Below, piece by piece: positions 1 to 9,472 of a DNA stretch of 64,000 nt (position 1 is the stretch's first letter; each line of letters starts with the position of its first letter). The stretch spans positions 1 through 64,000 of the forward strand of contig JAIDCY010000148.1 of the NCBI GenBank assembly GCA_029055625.1. Direction: 5' to 3'. The notes below the pieces were generated by a model, which was given only the letters and a program-made list of their open reading frames with translations, was not told where the DNA came from and did not search any database. A program made the position numbers and the translations under genes. Source of the stretch: Ruminococcus sp. Its GTDB lineage: Bacteria > Bacillota > Clostridia > Oscillospirales > Ruminococcaceae.

Positions 1-61
1 ATAATAAAACAGACAGAAAAAATAAAATTCTGCATTTAAATAAAAAAGGAGTCTGATTGCA

Positions 62-1516
62 TTGAAGAATATTTTATTTGCAGCCTCGGAATGCGTACCG
101 TTTGTCAAGACCGGCGGACTTGCCGATGTTGTCGGTGCACTTCCGAAGTACATAAACAAAAACGAGTTTGACGTAAGGGTTATACTGCCTTACTATACCT
201 GTATTCCTGCAAAGTACAGGGATAATTTCAAGTATGTTACACATTTCTATATGGATTACGGTATGAGGACGGATAACGTACACGTCGGCATAATGGAGTA
301 TGAATATAACGGTATAAAGTTCTATTTCGTGGATAACGAATACTATTTCAAGTGTGATACGCCATATTCTGCCGATTTAAAGTGGGATATAGAAAGATTC
401 ACTTTTTTCTGTAAGGCTGTACTCGCAATACTTCCGGTAATAGGATTCAGACCGGATATTATCCACTGTCACGACTGGCAGGCTTCACTTATACCGGTAT
501 TCATGCACTCTACTTTTGCAACCAATCCTTTTTACAGTTCAACAAAGTCTATCATGACAATTCACAACCTCAAATTTCAGGGTGTGTGGAATATCGATAC
601 TTTCAAGTATAATACCGCACTTCCGCAGTATATGTTCACACCGGATAAGCTGGAGTTCAAAAAAGATGCGAATATGCTTAAAGGTGGTCTCGTATATGCC
701 GACTATATAACGACAGTCAGCGAAACTTATGCGGAGGAAATAAAGTATCCGTTCTATGGTGAACAGCTTGACGGTCTGCTACGTGCAAGGTCTGCGTCAC
801 TGCGTGGTATCGTAAACGGTATCGACTACAATGTTTTTGACCCTAACAACGATAAGCATATCTATAAAGAATATCATGCGAAGAACTTCAAGAAGAGAAA
901 GGCTGTCAATAAGGCGGAACTTCAGAAAGAACTCGGATTGCCCGTTGACCCTGACAAGTACATGATAGCTATTATCTCACGTCTCACAGACCAGAAAGGA
1001 CTTGACCTGATAAGCTATACTATGGAACGTATCTGCGACGAAAACACACAGTTTGTCGTAATCGGTACGGGTGACCACAGATACGAAGATATGTTCAGGC
1101 ACTATCAGTGGAAGTATCCCGACAGAGTTTCCGCAAATATACTTTATTCCGATCCTCTCGCACATAAACTTTACGCCGCCGCAGATGCTATGCTGATGCC
1201 GTCACTGTTTGAACCGTGCGGACTTACTCAGCTTATATCGCTTAGATACGGTACAGTTCCGATAGTCCGTGAAACAGGCGGTCTTAAAGATACGGTAAAG
1301 CCATACAACGAGTTTGACGGTACAGGTACGGGCTTCTCATTCGCTAACTACAACGCCGAAGAGATGCTTGGTGTAATAAACTACTCGAAACACATATATT
1401 TCAATCACCGTGACCAGTGGGATAAAATGGTATACAGGGGCATGACTACTGATTATTCATGGAACAGTTCCGCAAGACAGTATGAAGGAATGTACAGCTG
1501 GATGATTAACTGGTAA
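62..1516 (+). CDS. glgA: Glycogen/starch synthase (ADP-glucose type)
   Basis: Full-length 484 aa ORF; N-terminal KTGGLADVVGALPK and C-terminal PSLFEPCGLTQL..GGLKDTV motifs typical of GT5 glycogen synthases. Confidence 0.96.
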   Translation: MKNILFAASECVPFVKTGGLADVVGALPKYINKNEFDVRVILPYYTCIPAKYRDNFKYVTHFYMDYGMRTDNVHVGIMEYEYNGIKFYFVDNEYYFKCDTPYSADLKWDIERFTFFCKAVLAILPVIGFRPDIIHCHDWQASLIPVFMHSTFATNPFYSSTKSIMTIHNLKFQGVWNIDTFKYNTALPQYMFTPDKLEFKKDANMLKGGLVYADYITTVSETYAEEIKYPFYGEQLDGLLRARSASLRGIVNGIDYNVFDPNNDKHIYKEYHAKNFKKRKAVNKAELQKELGLPVDPDKYMIAIISRLTDQKGLDLISYTMERICDENTQFVVIGTGDHRYEDMFRHYQWKYPDRVSANILYSDPLAHKLYAAADAMLMPSLFEPCGLTQLISLRYGTVPIVRETGGLKDTVKPYNEFDGTGTGFSFANYNAEEMLGVINYSKHIYFNHRDQWDKMVYRGMTTDYSWNSSARQYEGMYSWMINW

Positions 1517-1529
1517 GGAGTTTTTTATT

Positions 1530-1664
1530 ATGGGATTTTCATTTTCATCAAAGAAAGAAACTACTAAAAACGGCGTAACGAAGACTACTACAAGGAGTTA
1601 CGAAAGCGGAAAAGGTTTCAGTTCTTCAAAATCCGTAAAGCCTGCGGATAAGAAGAAAAAGTAA
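1530..1664 (+). CDS. Small Ser/Thr/Lys-rich protein (44 aa)
   Basis: ATG after an AAGGAG site just downstream of glgA; translates MGFSFSSKKETTKNGVTKTTTRSYESGKGFSSSKSVKPADKKKK*; not in the supplied ORF track. Confidence 0.5.
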   Translation: MGFSFSSKKETTKNGVTKTTTRSYESGKGFSSSKSVKPADKKKK

Positions 1665-1724
1665 ACGCAATCTATGGGCGGACATGAAAAACTGTCCGTC
1701 CTGTTTTTCAGGGAGTGATTTTTT

Positions 1725-2378
1725 TTGAAGATAAAGGGTGCAGTTTTCGATATGGACGGTCTCATGTTCGATACGGAAAAATTACTTGTCCGTTTCTGGA
1801 AAGAATCCGCAAAGTATTACGGTTACGATATGACAGACGAAAATGTATATGAAATAAGAAGTCTTTCAAGAAAGTATTCCATACCGCTTCTTAAAAATAT
1901 TTTCGGTGAAGAATTTCCGTTTGAGAAAGTCCGGAGCAGGCGGATAACTTTAATGAATGACTATATAGATACATACGGATTTGAGATAAAAGAGGGTCTG
2001 TATGAGTTGCTGGAATTTCTGAAAGAAAACGGTTATATTATAGCCGTCGCAACCGCTACTGAACGCACGAGGGCGGAGAGTTACCTGAAAAAAGCGGGTG
2101 TATATGATTATTTCAACGCCATAATATGCGGAGATATGGTGAAAAACGGTAAGCCCGAACCTGACATATATATTACCGCCACTGCTGAATCAGGACTTTC
2201 GCCGGAAATGTGTGTAGCGTTTGAAGATTCGCCGAACGGTATAAAATCTGCTTACTCGGCAGGGTGTAATGTGATAATGATTCCCGATCTCACGCCCCCT
2301 GATGACACTATCAGATATATGTTAAGCGGAGTATATGAAACACTCGGCGATGCAAGGAATTTTTTTAAGGAGGTCTGA
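1725..2378 (+). CDS. HAD-family hydrolase (beta-phosphoglucomutase-like)
   Basis: DMDGLMFDTE motif I, later KPEPDIY and FEDSPNGIKSA motifs; TTG start. Confidence 0.9.
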   Translation: MKIKGAVFDMDGLMFDTEKLLVRFWKESAKYYGYDMTDENVYEIRSLSRKYSIPLLKNIFGEEFPFEKVRSRRITLMNDYIDTYGFEIKEGLYELLEFLKENGYIIAVATATERTRAESYLKKAGVYDYFNAIICGDMVKNGKPEPDIYITATAESGLSPEMCVAFEDSPNGIKSAYSAGCNVIMIPDLTPPDDTIRYMLSGVYETLGDARNFFKEV

Positions 2379-2381
2379 AAG

Positions 2382-2639
2382 ATGCCAGGGAAAACAAGTG
2401 CATCTGAAATTTTTGAAATACCGGTTTTCTATTACTTCGCAAGCGGTAACGATTATTCCGGCAGTAAGGGAGATTTTGCGTATAAGATTAAGAATGGCAA
2501 TACGCTGAAGTGTCTGACCTGGCACGGCAGACTGTGTTCAATGAAAGCGGTCATAGAGAATGAACGGGATTTCGATAAAACCCCTGAAGGTTTCGCTGAT
2601 ATGATAAAATGGCTTGAAGATTTAGTTAATAATTCATAA
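2382..2639 (+). CDS. Hypothetical protein (85 aa)
   Basis: ORF directly downstream of the HAD gene with GGAGG ribosome-binding site. Confidence 0.6.
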   Translation: MPGKTSASEIFEIPVFYYFASGNDYSGSKGDFAYKIKNGNTLKCLTWHGRLCSMKAVIENERDFDKTPEGFADMIKWLEDLVNNS

Positions 2640-2644
2640 TTAAA

Positions 2645-2698
2645 TGTACCTTACGTATAAATGTTTTTTCCATACTATACATAAGGTACATATTTTTT
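2645..2698. terminator. Intrinsic terminator-like hairpin
   Basis: Inverted repeat TGTACCTTA...TAAGGTACA followed by TATTTTTTAA. Confidence 0.65.
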
Positions 2699-2760
2699 AA
2701 TCATAAATTAACAGGCGAAACGCAAAAAATAATTATTAATTATGCATTATTAATTATAAA

Positions 2761-5025
2761 TTAAATAACGCCTGGGTCATCGCCACCGCTGAGGTCTATT
2801 TGTGGTTCGTCGACTACCGGTGGAGGTTCTGTCACTGCCGGAGGGTCAGTATATACAGGTTCTTGTACAACCGGAGGGTCAGTAACAACAACAGGGGGGT
2901 CAGTGATTACCGGTTCTTGAGTAGCCGGAGGGTCAGTAACAACAATTGGTGGGTCTGTGACAACTGGTGCCTGAGTTTCCGGCGGATTGGTATATACAGG
3001 TTCAGTTTCTGCTGATTGTGCCTGCGTTGTCACCGGTGGGTCTGTATATGGTTCTGTATACTGCGGTTCTACCCACTGGCTTACTGTTTTTTTCGTAGTT
3101 TTTTCTGTTGTCTCCTCGTAATCGTATGACTGTTCAGTAGTATATTCCTGAGTTGTCACCTGCTCCGGTTCGTCGTATGATTCTGAGGTTTCGTAATCCT
3201 GAACAGGCGGATTGCTTATATACAGATTTTCGCTGTTGGTTGAAACGCTTTCGGAGTAGTAATATACGATAAGTTTCTTGCCGTCCTTGTTGCTGAAAGT
3301 ATCGCCTGCCTTTACGTCCTTGCCCTCTACCTGCAAGCCTATTACTACATTAGGATTTACTTTTTTATCGCTTTTTGTTGCGAGAATAGAATAATTTGAT
3401 ATACCGGCTTTTTTGAGTTTCGCCTGATAGTCTTTTATCTCGACGTCCTTAAACTCCGGAATTATCGCATTTTCTTTACCTTTACTTACTTTTACTTCTA
3501 TAGTAGCACGTCCGCCTATAAGCTGTGCTCCTGGTTCGATGTTCTGCCAGAAAATTTTATCCGCTTCGTAATCGTCGTTGTACTCGTATTCCGGTACAAG
3601 ATTAAAGAAATCCTTATATTTTTCCATAGAAAGTTCATAGAATTTTCCGACGAGGTCAGGCATAAGGGTATCAGGAAATTCTTCCGTAATTTCTTCCGTT
3701 TCCTCTTCTGTGTCGCCGGAAACAACGTTATCAGATACTGTTGTATTCTGTTGACGCAGTTCTGAATTACGCTGGCGGTCTGTGCGTGTATCGGTAATCA
3801 TATTTACTATGAATACCGCAATTATCATTAGTATCGCAATAAGCAGTACGCCTATTATAACCGGAACTTTCAGTCGGTCGACGGTTTCGTATCTGTAACC
3901 GGTGTTTTCATTGCCCACAGGTTCATAATAGGAATTGTTATCATAAACTTCCGGATTATTTTGTTTTTCCCTTGGTTTATCTTTTGGTTTATCCTGCTTT
4001 CTGGGTTTTGATTTTTCCGGAGTTGTATTTTTTGTAGCAGTATTCTGCGTATTCTTTGTAACAGGCTGTTCAAAGAGCTTCGTTACAAGTTCGGTAATAG
4101 TCTGAATACGGTCACAACCGGAAAGGTTCATACCGTCCATAATTATTTTAGAGACGTTACGGGGTATTTTAGCACTCAGCATACGGGGTTCGCATAGTTC
4201 GTCTTCTTTGAGCCTCCGCATGGCATCCACCGGCATACACCCTGTCAGTGAACGGTACATCAACGCACATACACCGTAAACGTCAGTCCATGAACCCTGA
4301 CGGCTGTTAGTACCGGCGGAATACTGTTCTGGAGCGGTATAACCTCTGAAAAGTTCGTATTCAAGACCGGAATCAGCAGTACGCACCGACGATATACAGA
4401 AACCTGTAAGTTTGAGTTCGCCTTTGTTGGTTATGAATACAGTTTCCGGACAAATCGCACGGTGAATTATTCCGGCGTTATGGAGTATGCCAAGAGTAGT
4501 AAAAAGCGGTGGGAATAGTTTTGAAATCTGTTCCCAGCTTAATTCACCGGCGTTATCCTTGAGATAGTCCAGCATACTCACGCCCTCTATGTGTTCAAAA
4601 ACGGCGTAAGTTGTGTTGTTATCGTTGAACATATCAAGCATGGCGTTTATATTCGAGTTGTTACGCAGATGTGCCAGTGACTTGTTAAGCTCGGTAAATT
4701 CCGCCATAAAAGCCTTATACTTTGCGAGGCTTTCATAATTTACGTTTAAATTCTTTTTGTTTTCCGAACGTGTGCAGAGATTCACCGGCATATATTCTCT
4801 TATCAGAACAGTGCATTCCGTTGACGTATCATGGGCGGTATATGTAGCCCCTTCGCCGTTATATCCAAGCAGAACGCCTATGAGGTATCTTTCATGAAGC
4901 ATAGTTCCGGGTATCAGATATGCAGGGTTTGACGGTGTATTTTCAGCGTATGCACATAACGGACATATAGAAAGATTGCTGTCATAACGTTTCATGCATC
5001 TGTAACATATTTTACGTTCTCCCAA
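2761..5025 (-). CDS. Zinc-ribbon / protein-kinase-like (predicted pseudokinase) / TM / PASTA-like protein with Pro-Thr-rich C-terminal tail
   Basis: N-terminal CYRCMKRYD..CPLC; kinase-like fold with degenerate VLIR, HRA and GFC motifs; TM segment VPVIIGVLLIAILMIIAVFIV; two PASTA-like units; (V)TDPP repeats at the C-terminus. Confidence 0.85.
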   Translation of the reverse strand: MGERKICYRCMKRYDSNLSICPLCAYAENTPSNPAYLIPGTMLHERYLIGVLLGYNGEGATYTAHDTSTECTVLIREYMPVNLCTRSENKKNLNVNYESLAKYKAFMAEFTELNKSLAHLRNNSNINAMLDMFNDNNTTYAVFEHIEGVSMLDYLKDNAGELSWEQISKLFPPLFTTLGILHNAGIIHRAICPETVFITNKGELKLTGFCISSVRTADSGLEYELFRGYTAPEQYSAGTNSRQGSWTDVYGVCALMYRSLTGCMPVDAMRRLKEDELCEPRMLSAKIPRNVSKIIMDGMNLSGCDRIQTITELVTKLFEQPVTKNTQNTATKNTTPEKSKPRKQDKPKDKPREKQNNPEVYDNNSYYEPVGNENTGYRYETVDRLKVPVIIGVLLIAILMIIAVFIVNMITDTRTDRQRNSELRQQNTTVSDNVVSGDTEEETEEITEEFPDTLMPDLVGKFYELSMEKYKDFFNLVPEYEYNDDYEADKIFWQNIEPGAQLIGGRATIEVKVSKGKENAIIPEFKDVEIKDYQAKLKKAGISNYSILATKSDKKVNPNVVIGLQVEGKDVKAGDTFSNKDGKKLIVYYYSESVSTNSENLYISNPPVQDYETSESYDEPEQVTTQEYTTEQSYDYEETTEKTTKKTVSQWVEPQYTEPYTDPPVTTQAQSAETEPVYTNPPETQAPVVTDPPIVVTDPPATQEPVITDPPVVVTDPPVVQEPVYTDPPAVTEPPPVVDEPQIDLSGGDDPGVI
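2791..3050. repeat. Degenerate tandem repeat encoding TDPP/VVTDPP/VTEPP units
   Basis: Recurrent GGAGGGTCAGTAACAACAA / GGGTCAGT units in the 3' part of the kinase-like gene. Confidence 0.75.
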
Positions 5026-5197
5026 AAACTGTCCCTCCTTTTTTCTTAAATAATATAGTTACTGATTAATTTTATCATTATTCAGATTAAATGTCAACTG
5101 CCGGAGCGATAATATAATAAATTCGTCGGAATTTGTATCTGATTTGTAATCAATTTATTACCTGTCTGTAGTAATTGTGATATGATATATTATTTAA

Positions 5198-6478
5198 TTA
5201 TAAAGTAATCAGTCCGCAGTCAAGCATTTCCTGCACGGCAAGCATAACGCCTGTTTTACCGCTTGTGTAGGTTATACCGCCCTGCATCCATACCGCAAAA
5301 GGTTCACGGATGGGAGCATCTGCGGAAAGTTCAATAGACGCACCGTTTGTAAACGCACCGGCAGCCATTATTACTTTATCGGAATATCCGGGCATATCCC
5401 ACGCCTCGGGAGTGACGAAAGAATCAACCGGTGCACCTTTCTGAATACCACGGCAGAAAGCTGTCAGTAATTCTTCATTGCCGAGTTTAACGGCGGTTAT
5501 GATGTCACCACGTTTACCGTCCTTGCGTGGCGAACATTCAAAGCCTAACATAGTCAGTAATTCGCTTGCAAATGCGGAGGTTTTTATCGCATTGGCTACA
5601 ACGTCGGGAGCGAAAAAAAGACCAAGTAAAATTTCACGGTTCATGCCGAGGGTACAACCTACTTCCTTACCCATACCTACGCACGTAAGCCGGTATGAAC
5701 ACAATTCCACAAGGTCAGCCCGTCCGGCAATGTATCCGCCTGTACGAGCGATACCGCCACCGGCATTTTTTATCAGCGAACCTACTATTATATCCGCTCC
5801 CACCTGTGAAGGTTCGTATTCCTCGACGAATTCGCCGTAACAGTTGTCAATCATAACTATAATATCAGGATTTCCCTTTTTGGCGGAAATAATCATTTTT
5901 TCAATATCTTCTATTGTAAAAGCCGGTCTCAGCGAGTAACCACGGGAACGCTGTATATACGCAATCTTCGCACCCTGTACCGCTTTTTCGATACTCTGAT
6001 AGTCAGGCGAACCGTCGGGGAGCAGGTCAACCTGTCCGTATCCGATGCCGTAATCCCTTAAAGAACCGTCGCCGGATTTTCCGGAAATACCGATAACTTC
6101 CTCCAGTGTATCGTATGGCTTGCCGGTAATGGATACTATCTTGTCACCTGTCCGCAGTACGCCGAAAAGTGCGGTGGAAAGGGCATGAGTTCCGGAGACG
6201 AAATTGAATCTCACAAGTGCGTCTTCCGTACCGAATACCTGAGCGAAAACTTTATCAATAACGTCACGTCCGATATCGCCGTAACCGTAACCGGTAGAAC
6301 CGTAAAAGCACGGTTCGCTTACCTTGTTATCGGAAAATGCTTTCAGAACTTTCATACCGTTATATTCTGCGATACTCCCGATACGCCGGAAAGAATCCGC
6401 ACAATTGTTTTCCGCCTGCTCTGCAAGTGAGATAAGTTTTTCATTGAAATTATACAATTTATTTAATTTATTGTTCAT
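5198..6478 (-). CDS. Methionine gamma-lyase family / aluminium-resistance-like PLP-dependent protein
   Basis: 426 aa; VRFNFVSGTHALSTALFGVLRTGD, IVMIDNCYGEFVEEYEP, VGSLIKNAGGGIARTGGYIAG (PLP-Lys) typical of this family. Confidence 0.88.
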   Translation of the reverse strand: MNNKLNKLYNFNEKLISLAEQAENNCADSFRRIGSIAEYNGMKVLKAFSDNKVSEPCFYGSTGYGYGDIGRDVIDKVFAQVFGTEDALVRFNFVSGTHALSTALFGVLRTGDKIVSITGKPYDTLEEVIGISGKSGDGSLRDYGIGYGQVDLLPDGSPDYQSIEKAVQGAKIAYIQRSRGYSLRPAFTIEDIEKMIISAKKGNPDIIVMIDNCYGEFVEEYEPSQVGADIIVGSLIKNAGGGIARTGGYIAGRADLVELCSYRLTCVGMGKEVGCTLGMNREILLGLFFAPDVVANAIKTSAFASELLTMLGFECSPRKDGKRGDIITAVKLGNEELLTAFCRGIQKGAPVDSFVTPEAWDMPGYSDKVIMAAGAFTNGASIELSADAPIREPFAVWMQGGITYTSGKTGVMLAVQEMLDCGLITL

Positions 6479-7268
6479 TCGTTAATTTTCCTTTCATAAG
6501 ACTTTCTTTTTCAACGTCAACACGTTCAAGTACAATTTCTTTTTCAACTTCCCGGAAGCCTATTTCATGGTAAAAACTCACTCTCACGTCGAGTGCCATG
6601 AGATACGCTTTTTTGCCGAGACCGTTAAAAAAACCGGCAAGCCAGCGTAAGAAATCACGGGCATAACCTCTGCCCCTTGCGGATTCCGTGGTGGCAACCT
6701 GTCCGATTAATACAACGTTTTCCACGTCAAATACGGCGGAAGCTGTTGTAGAATTTCTGTAGGTGAAAGTTCTGCTTATACCGTGCCTGCACCGGTGGGA
6801 AGTATCGGTATACCATAGCGAGAAATCGGCGATATTCGGGAAACCTTCGCTTAAAATCCCATAGACTTCCGGAAGAGAGGGGTTAAAATCAACGTGATTT
6901 TCAAAGGATTCAACCGGCTGGCTATCCGGAATAAGTTCAAATACGGTACGGTTTAACTGCTGATAGTGTTCATTCAGCCCGATATTCTGTAGAATATGTT
7001 GCGAACCCTCAACCCTGAACGGTAAGTTCATACTGATAAAAAGTTCTATTTCCCCGAAGTTTTCAAGTTTATCGTCGTCGCAGATAATGAGAGTTGAGTT
7101 TATCATGAACATGAAACCCTTTCCGATACCGTCGGAAATCTTATAAAACCGGCAGAAATCGTAACCTGTGCCGTATGCCCTGAGATATGCAAGCATTTTG
7201 CGTCCGGAGAGAGTCCGGAGAAGTAATTTCCTGTCAAATTCGTTTTCCTGTCCGATTAGTTTAATCAT
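6468..7268 (-). CDS. GNAT-family N-acetyltransferase
   Basis: IGQVATTESARGRGYARDFLRWLAG acetyl-CoA-binding motif; overlaps neighbours on both sides. Confidence 0.8.
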   Translation of the reverse strand: MIKLIGQENEFDRKLLLRTLSGRKMLAYLRAYGTGYDFCRFYKISDGIGKGFMFMINSTLIICDDDKLENFGEIELFISMNLPFRVEGSQHILQNIGLNEHYQQLNRTVFELIPDSQPVESFENHVDFNPSLPEVYGILSEGFPNIADFSLWYTDTSHRCRHGISRTFTYRNSTTASAVFDVENVVLIGQVATTESARGRGYARDFLRWLAGFFNGLGKKAYLMALDVRVSFYHEIGFREVEKEIVLERVDVEKESLMKGKLTNEQ

Positions 7269-8281
7269 AACTCCTGAATCCTTTCAGTGAGTTTTTTCAC
7301 GAGTATATAAGAATTTTCAAAATCTGCCGGATTTATCACACATGACGCAGAGTGTAAATATCTGCACGGCACGGATACGGCGATAGTACGTATACCCTTG
7401 CCGGTAATGTGGATAGCCCCGGCATCATTGCCACCGGCAATCATAGTTTTCGTCTGACAGGGGATATTATTCATTCGTGCGGTCTCGAAAGCGAGGTTGT
7501 AAAGTTCCCTGTCATAGACTGTGCTTCTGTCCATGAAAGACACTACCCCACCCTCGCCGAGAGAACATACTTTCTTGTTTCCGGAAACGCCGTCTATATC
7601 GGAAGCTGTTGTAGCCTCTATGACTATAGCGAAATCAGGTTGTATGGAAAATGCGGATACTCTCGAACCTCTCAGACCTATTTCCTCCTGCGTATTGAAT
7701 ACAAACCAGGTATCATATTCCGGCTGTTCCTGAATCATGCGTATCATCATGGCACACCCTGCCCGGTCGTCGATAGCCTTAGACTTTATATGATTTCCCG
7801 ATTCCGTGAACTCCGATACAAAGTAAACGCAGTCCCCGGGGTCGACGTATTTTTCCGCATCTTCTTTGTTTTCCGCTCCTATGTCGATATACAGGCTTTT
7901 AACGTCGGGGGCTTTTTCTCTTTTCTCCTTGGAAAGATTATGTACAGCGGTAGAGCCTACAACGCCGTTAAGATTATTTTTGCCGACTGTTACGGGTCTG
8001 CCGATAGTAACGACGGAATCTATACCGCCCACCGTATCGAAAGCAAGCGTACCGTCGGGATTTATGCCGGTAACTATAAAACCTACTTCATCCATATGTG
8101 CACATATCATAAGTTTTTTATCCGTATTTTTTCTGCCTTTTCTGAAGCATATCAGATTACCGAGAGGGTCAACGGTATATTCGCAGAAATCCTTGATTTT
8201 CCCGATAATTACTTCTCTTACGTTTTTTTCGTCGCCGGAAATACTATTGATTAAACAAAGCTCTTTGAGTAAATCTTTCAT
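7265..8281 (-). CDS. M42-family metallopeptidase
   Basis: AHMDEVGFIVTGI, KAIDDRAGCAMMI, FNTQEEIGLRGS and GGNDAGAIH motifs. Confidence 0.93.
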   Translation of the reverse strand: MKDLLKELCLINSISGDEKNVREVIIGKIKDFCEYTVDPLGNLICFRKGRKNTDKKLMICAHMDEVGFIVTGINPDGTLAFDTVGGIDSVVTIGRPVTVGKNNLNGVVGSTAVHNLSKEKREKAPDVKSLYIDIGAENKEDAEKYVDPGDCVYFVSEFTESGNHIKSKAIDDRAGCAMMIRMIQEQPEYDTWFVFNTQEEIGLRGSRVSAFSIQPDFAIVIEATTASDIDGVSGNKKVCSLGEGGVVSFMDRSTVYDRELYNLAFETARMNNIPCQTKTMIAGGNDAGAIHITGKGIRTIAVSVPCRYLHSASCVINPADFENSYILVKKLTERIQEL

Positions 8282-8309
8282 AAAAATATCCTTTCCCTGA
8301 AATTTATAA

Positions 8310-9326
8310 TTATGAATTATTAATTATGAATTGATATATAAGTTCGCCGGTATAGCGTATGTCATCTAAGTCTATCACTTCAACCGGTGTATGCATATTC
8401 CGGAGCGGTATAGATATGGTACAGGTTTCCGCACCGTCACGACTTACTGAATACTGATCGGCATTGGTAGAGGTCAGACCGTTCATAACTTCAATCTGAT
8501 ATGGAATATTATTTTTCTTTGCGGTATCTATTAACTCGTCCGAGATACGCCTTGAAAGTGAGGGAGATATACCAATCATTGCACCCTTGCCGAGTTTACC
8601 GCATTTCATCTCATTTTCGCCGGTTGCATGGGCAAAGCTGACATCTACCGCCAGTGCAACATCCGGATTGATTGCAAACGCTCCGATTTTCGCACCACGT
8701 TCGCCGAGTTCTTCCTGTACGGAGAATATGACGGTTACGTTATACTTTAAAGGCTTGTCACTTTGCCTGAGCAGGTCAAGAGCATACAGAACAGCGGTGA
8801 TGCCGGAGCGGTCATCGAAAGCACCGCCGGTTACACGATTATTAAGTAACTGACGGCATTTAACGTCAAAAGTAATGGTATCTCCGAGAGAAATTATTTC
8901 TTCAAGTTCGGATTTAGTAAGACCGGTATCTATTGCGACATCATTTATTGAGGGTACGGAATTACTGTCGGAGAGGTGCGGAGGTATGGAACATATTACC
9001 CCTTTAACGTCAGATTTTCCGTGAATCACAACAGGCTGAGCAGGCAGAAGTCGCCTGTCGATACCGCCGAGATTACCGGTTTTTATAAAACCGTCTTCCG
9101 TGATATAAGACACGATAAAACCTATCTGGTCAATGTGAGCGTCAAGAACGAGTTCCGGCAGATTTTCATTTCTGATACCGAAACGTCCTGTAACGTTACC
9201 ATTGACGATTTCCGCATCAGGACAGTATTTTCTTAGTATTTCAAGGGCTTTTTCCGAAACGTTCTGTTCATTTCCGGAAGCTCCGGCGGTTTCGGAGAGT
9301 TCAAAAAGATTTTCTCTGATATTCAT
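8310..9326 (-). CDS. M42-family metallopeptidase (second copy)
   Basis: DAHIDQIGFIVSYI, GGAFDDRSGITAVL, FSVQEELGERGAK motifs; paralog of the adjacent gene. Confidence 0.92.
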   Translation of the reverse strand: MNIRENLFELSETAGASGNEQNVSEKALEILRKYCPDAEIVNGNVTGRFGIRNENLPELVLDAHIDQIGFIVSYITEDGFIKTGNLGGIDRRLLPAQPVVIHGKSDVKGVICSIPPHLSDSNSVPSINDVAIDTGLTKSELEEIISLGDTITFDVKCRQLLNNRVTGGAFDDRSGITAVLYALDLLRQSDKPLKYNVTVIFSVQEELGERGAKIGAFAINPDVALAVDVSFAHATGENEMKCGKLGKGAMIGISPSLSRRISDELIDTAKKNNIPYQIEVMNGLTSTNADQYSVSRDGAETCTISIPLRNMHTPVEVIDLDDIRYTGELIYQFIINNS

Positions 9327-9408
9327 AAAAAAAATTCCTTTCTTTCAGATATTTCTATTATATCACGGATTTTTAAATTTGTCTACTTTTTTTAAGGAAA
9401 TGCGGTTG

Positions 9409-9437
9409 TTGACAAATTTTCCTGAGTGTGATATAAT
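9409..9437 (+). promoter_or_regulatory. SigA-type promoter upstream of gltX
   Basis: TTGACA-N17-TATAAT. Confidence 0.75.
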
Positions 9438-9472
9438 TTACCTGTCAAAAATTAATAAAAAGGAATGATTTT

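Noticed and set aside
2800-3015. 71-aa plus-strand ORF rich in RRVSNNN repeats
   Set aside because: Pure antisense read of the TDPP-encoding repeat in the kinase-like gene
7409-8254. 281-aa plus-strand ORF opposite an M42 peptidase gene
   Set aside because: Antisense to a confidently identified M42 gene; no recognisable motifs, composition typical of mirrored coding sequence
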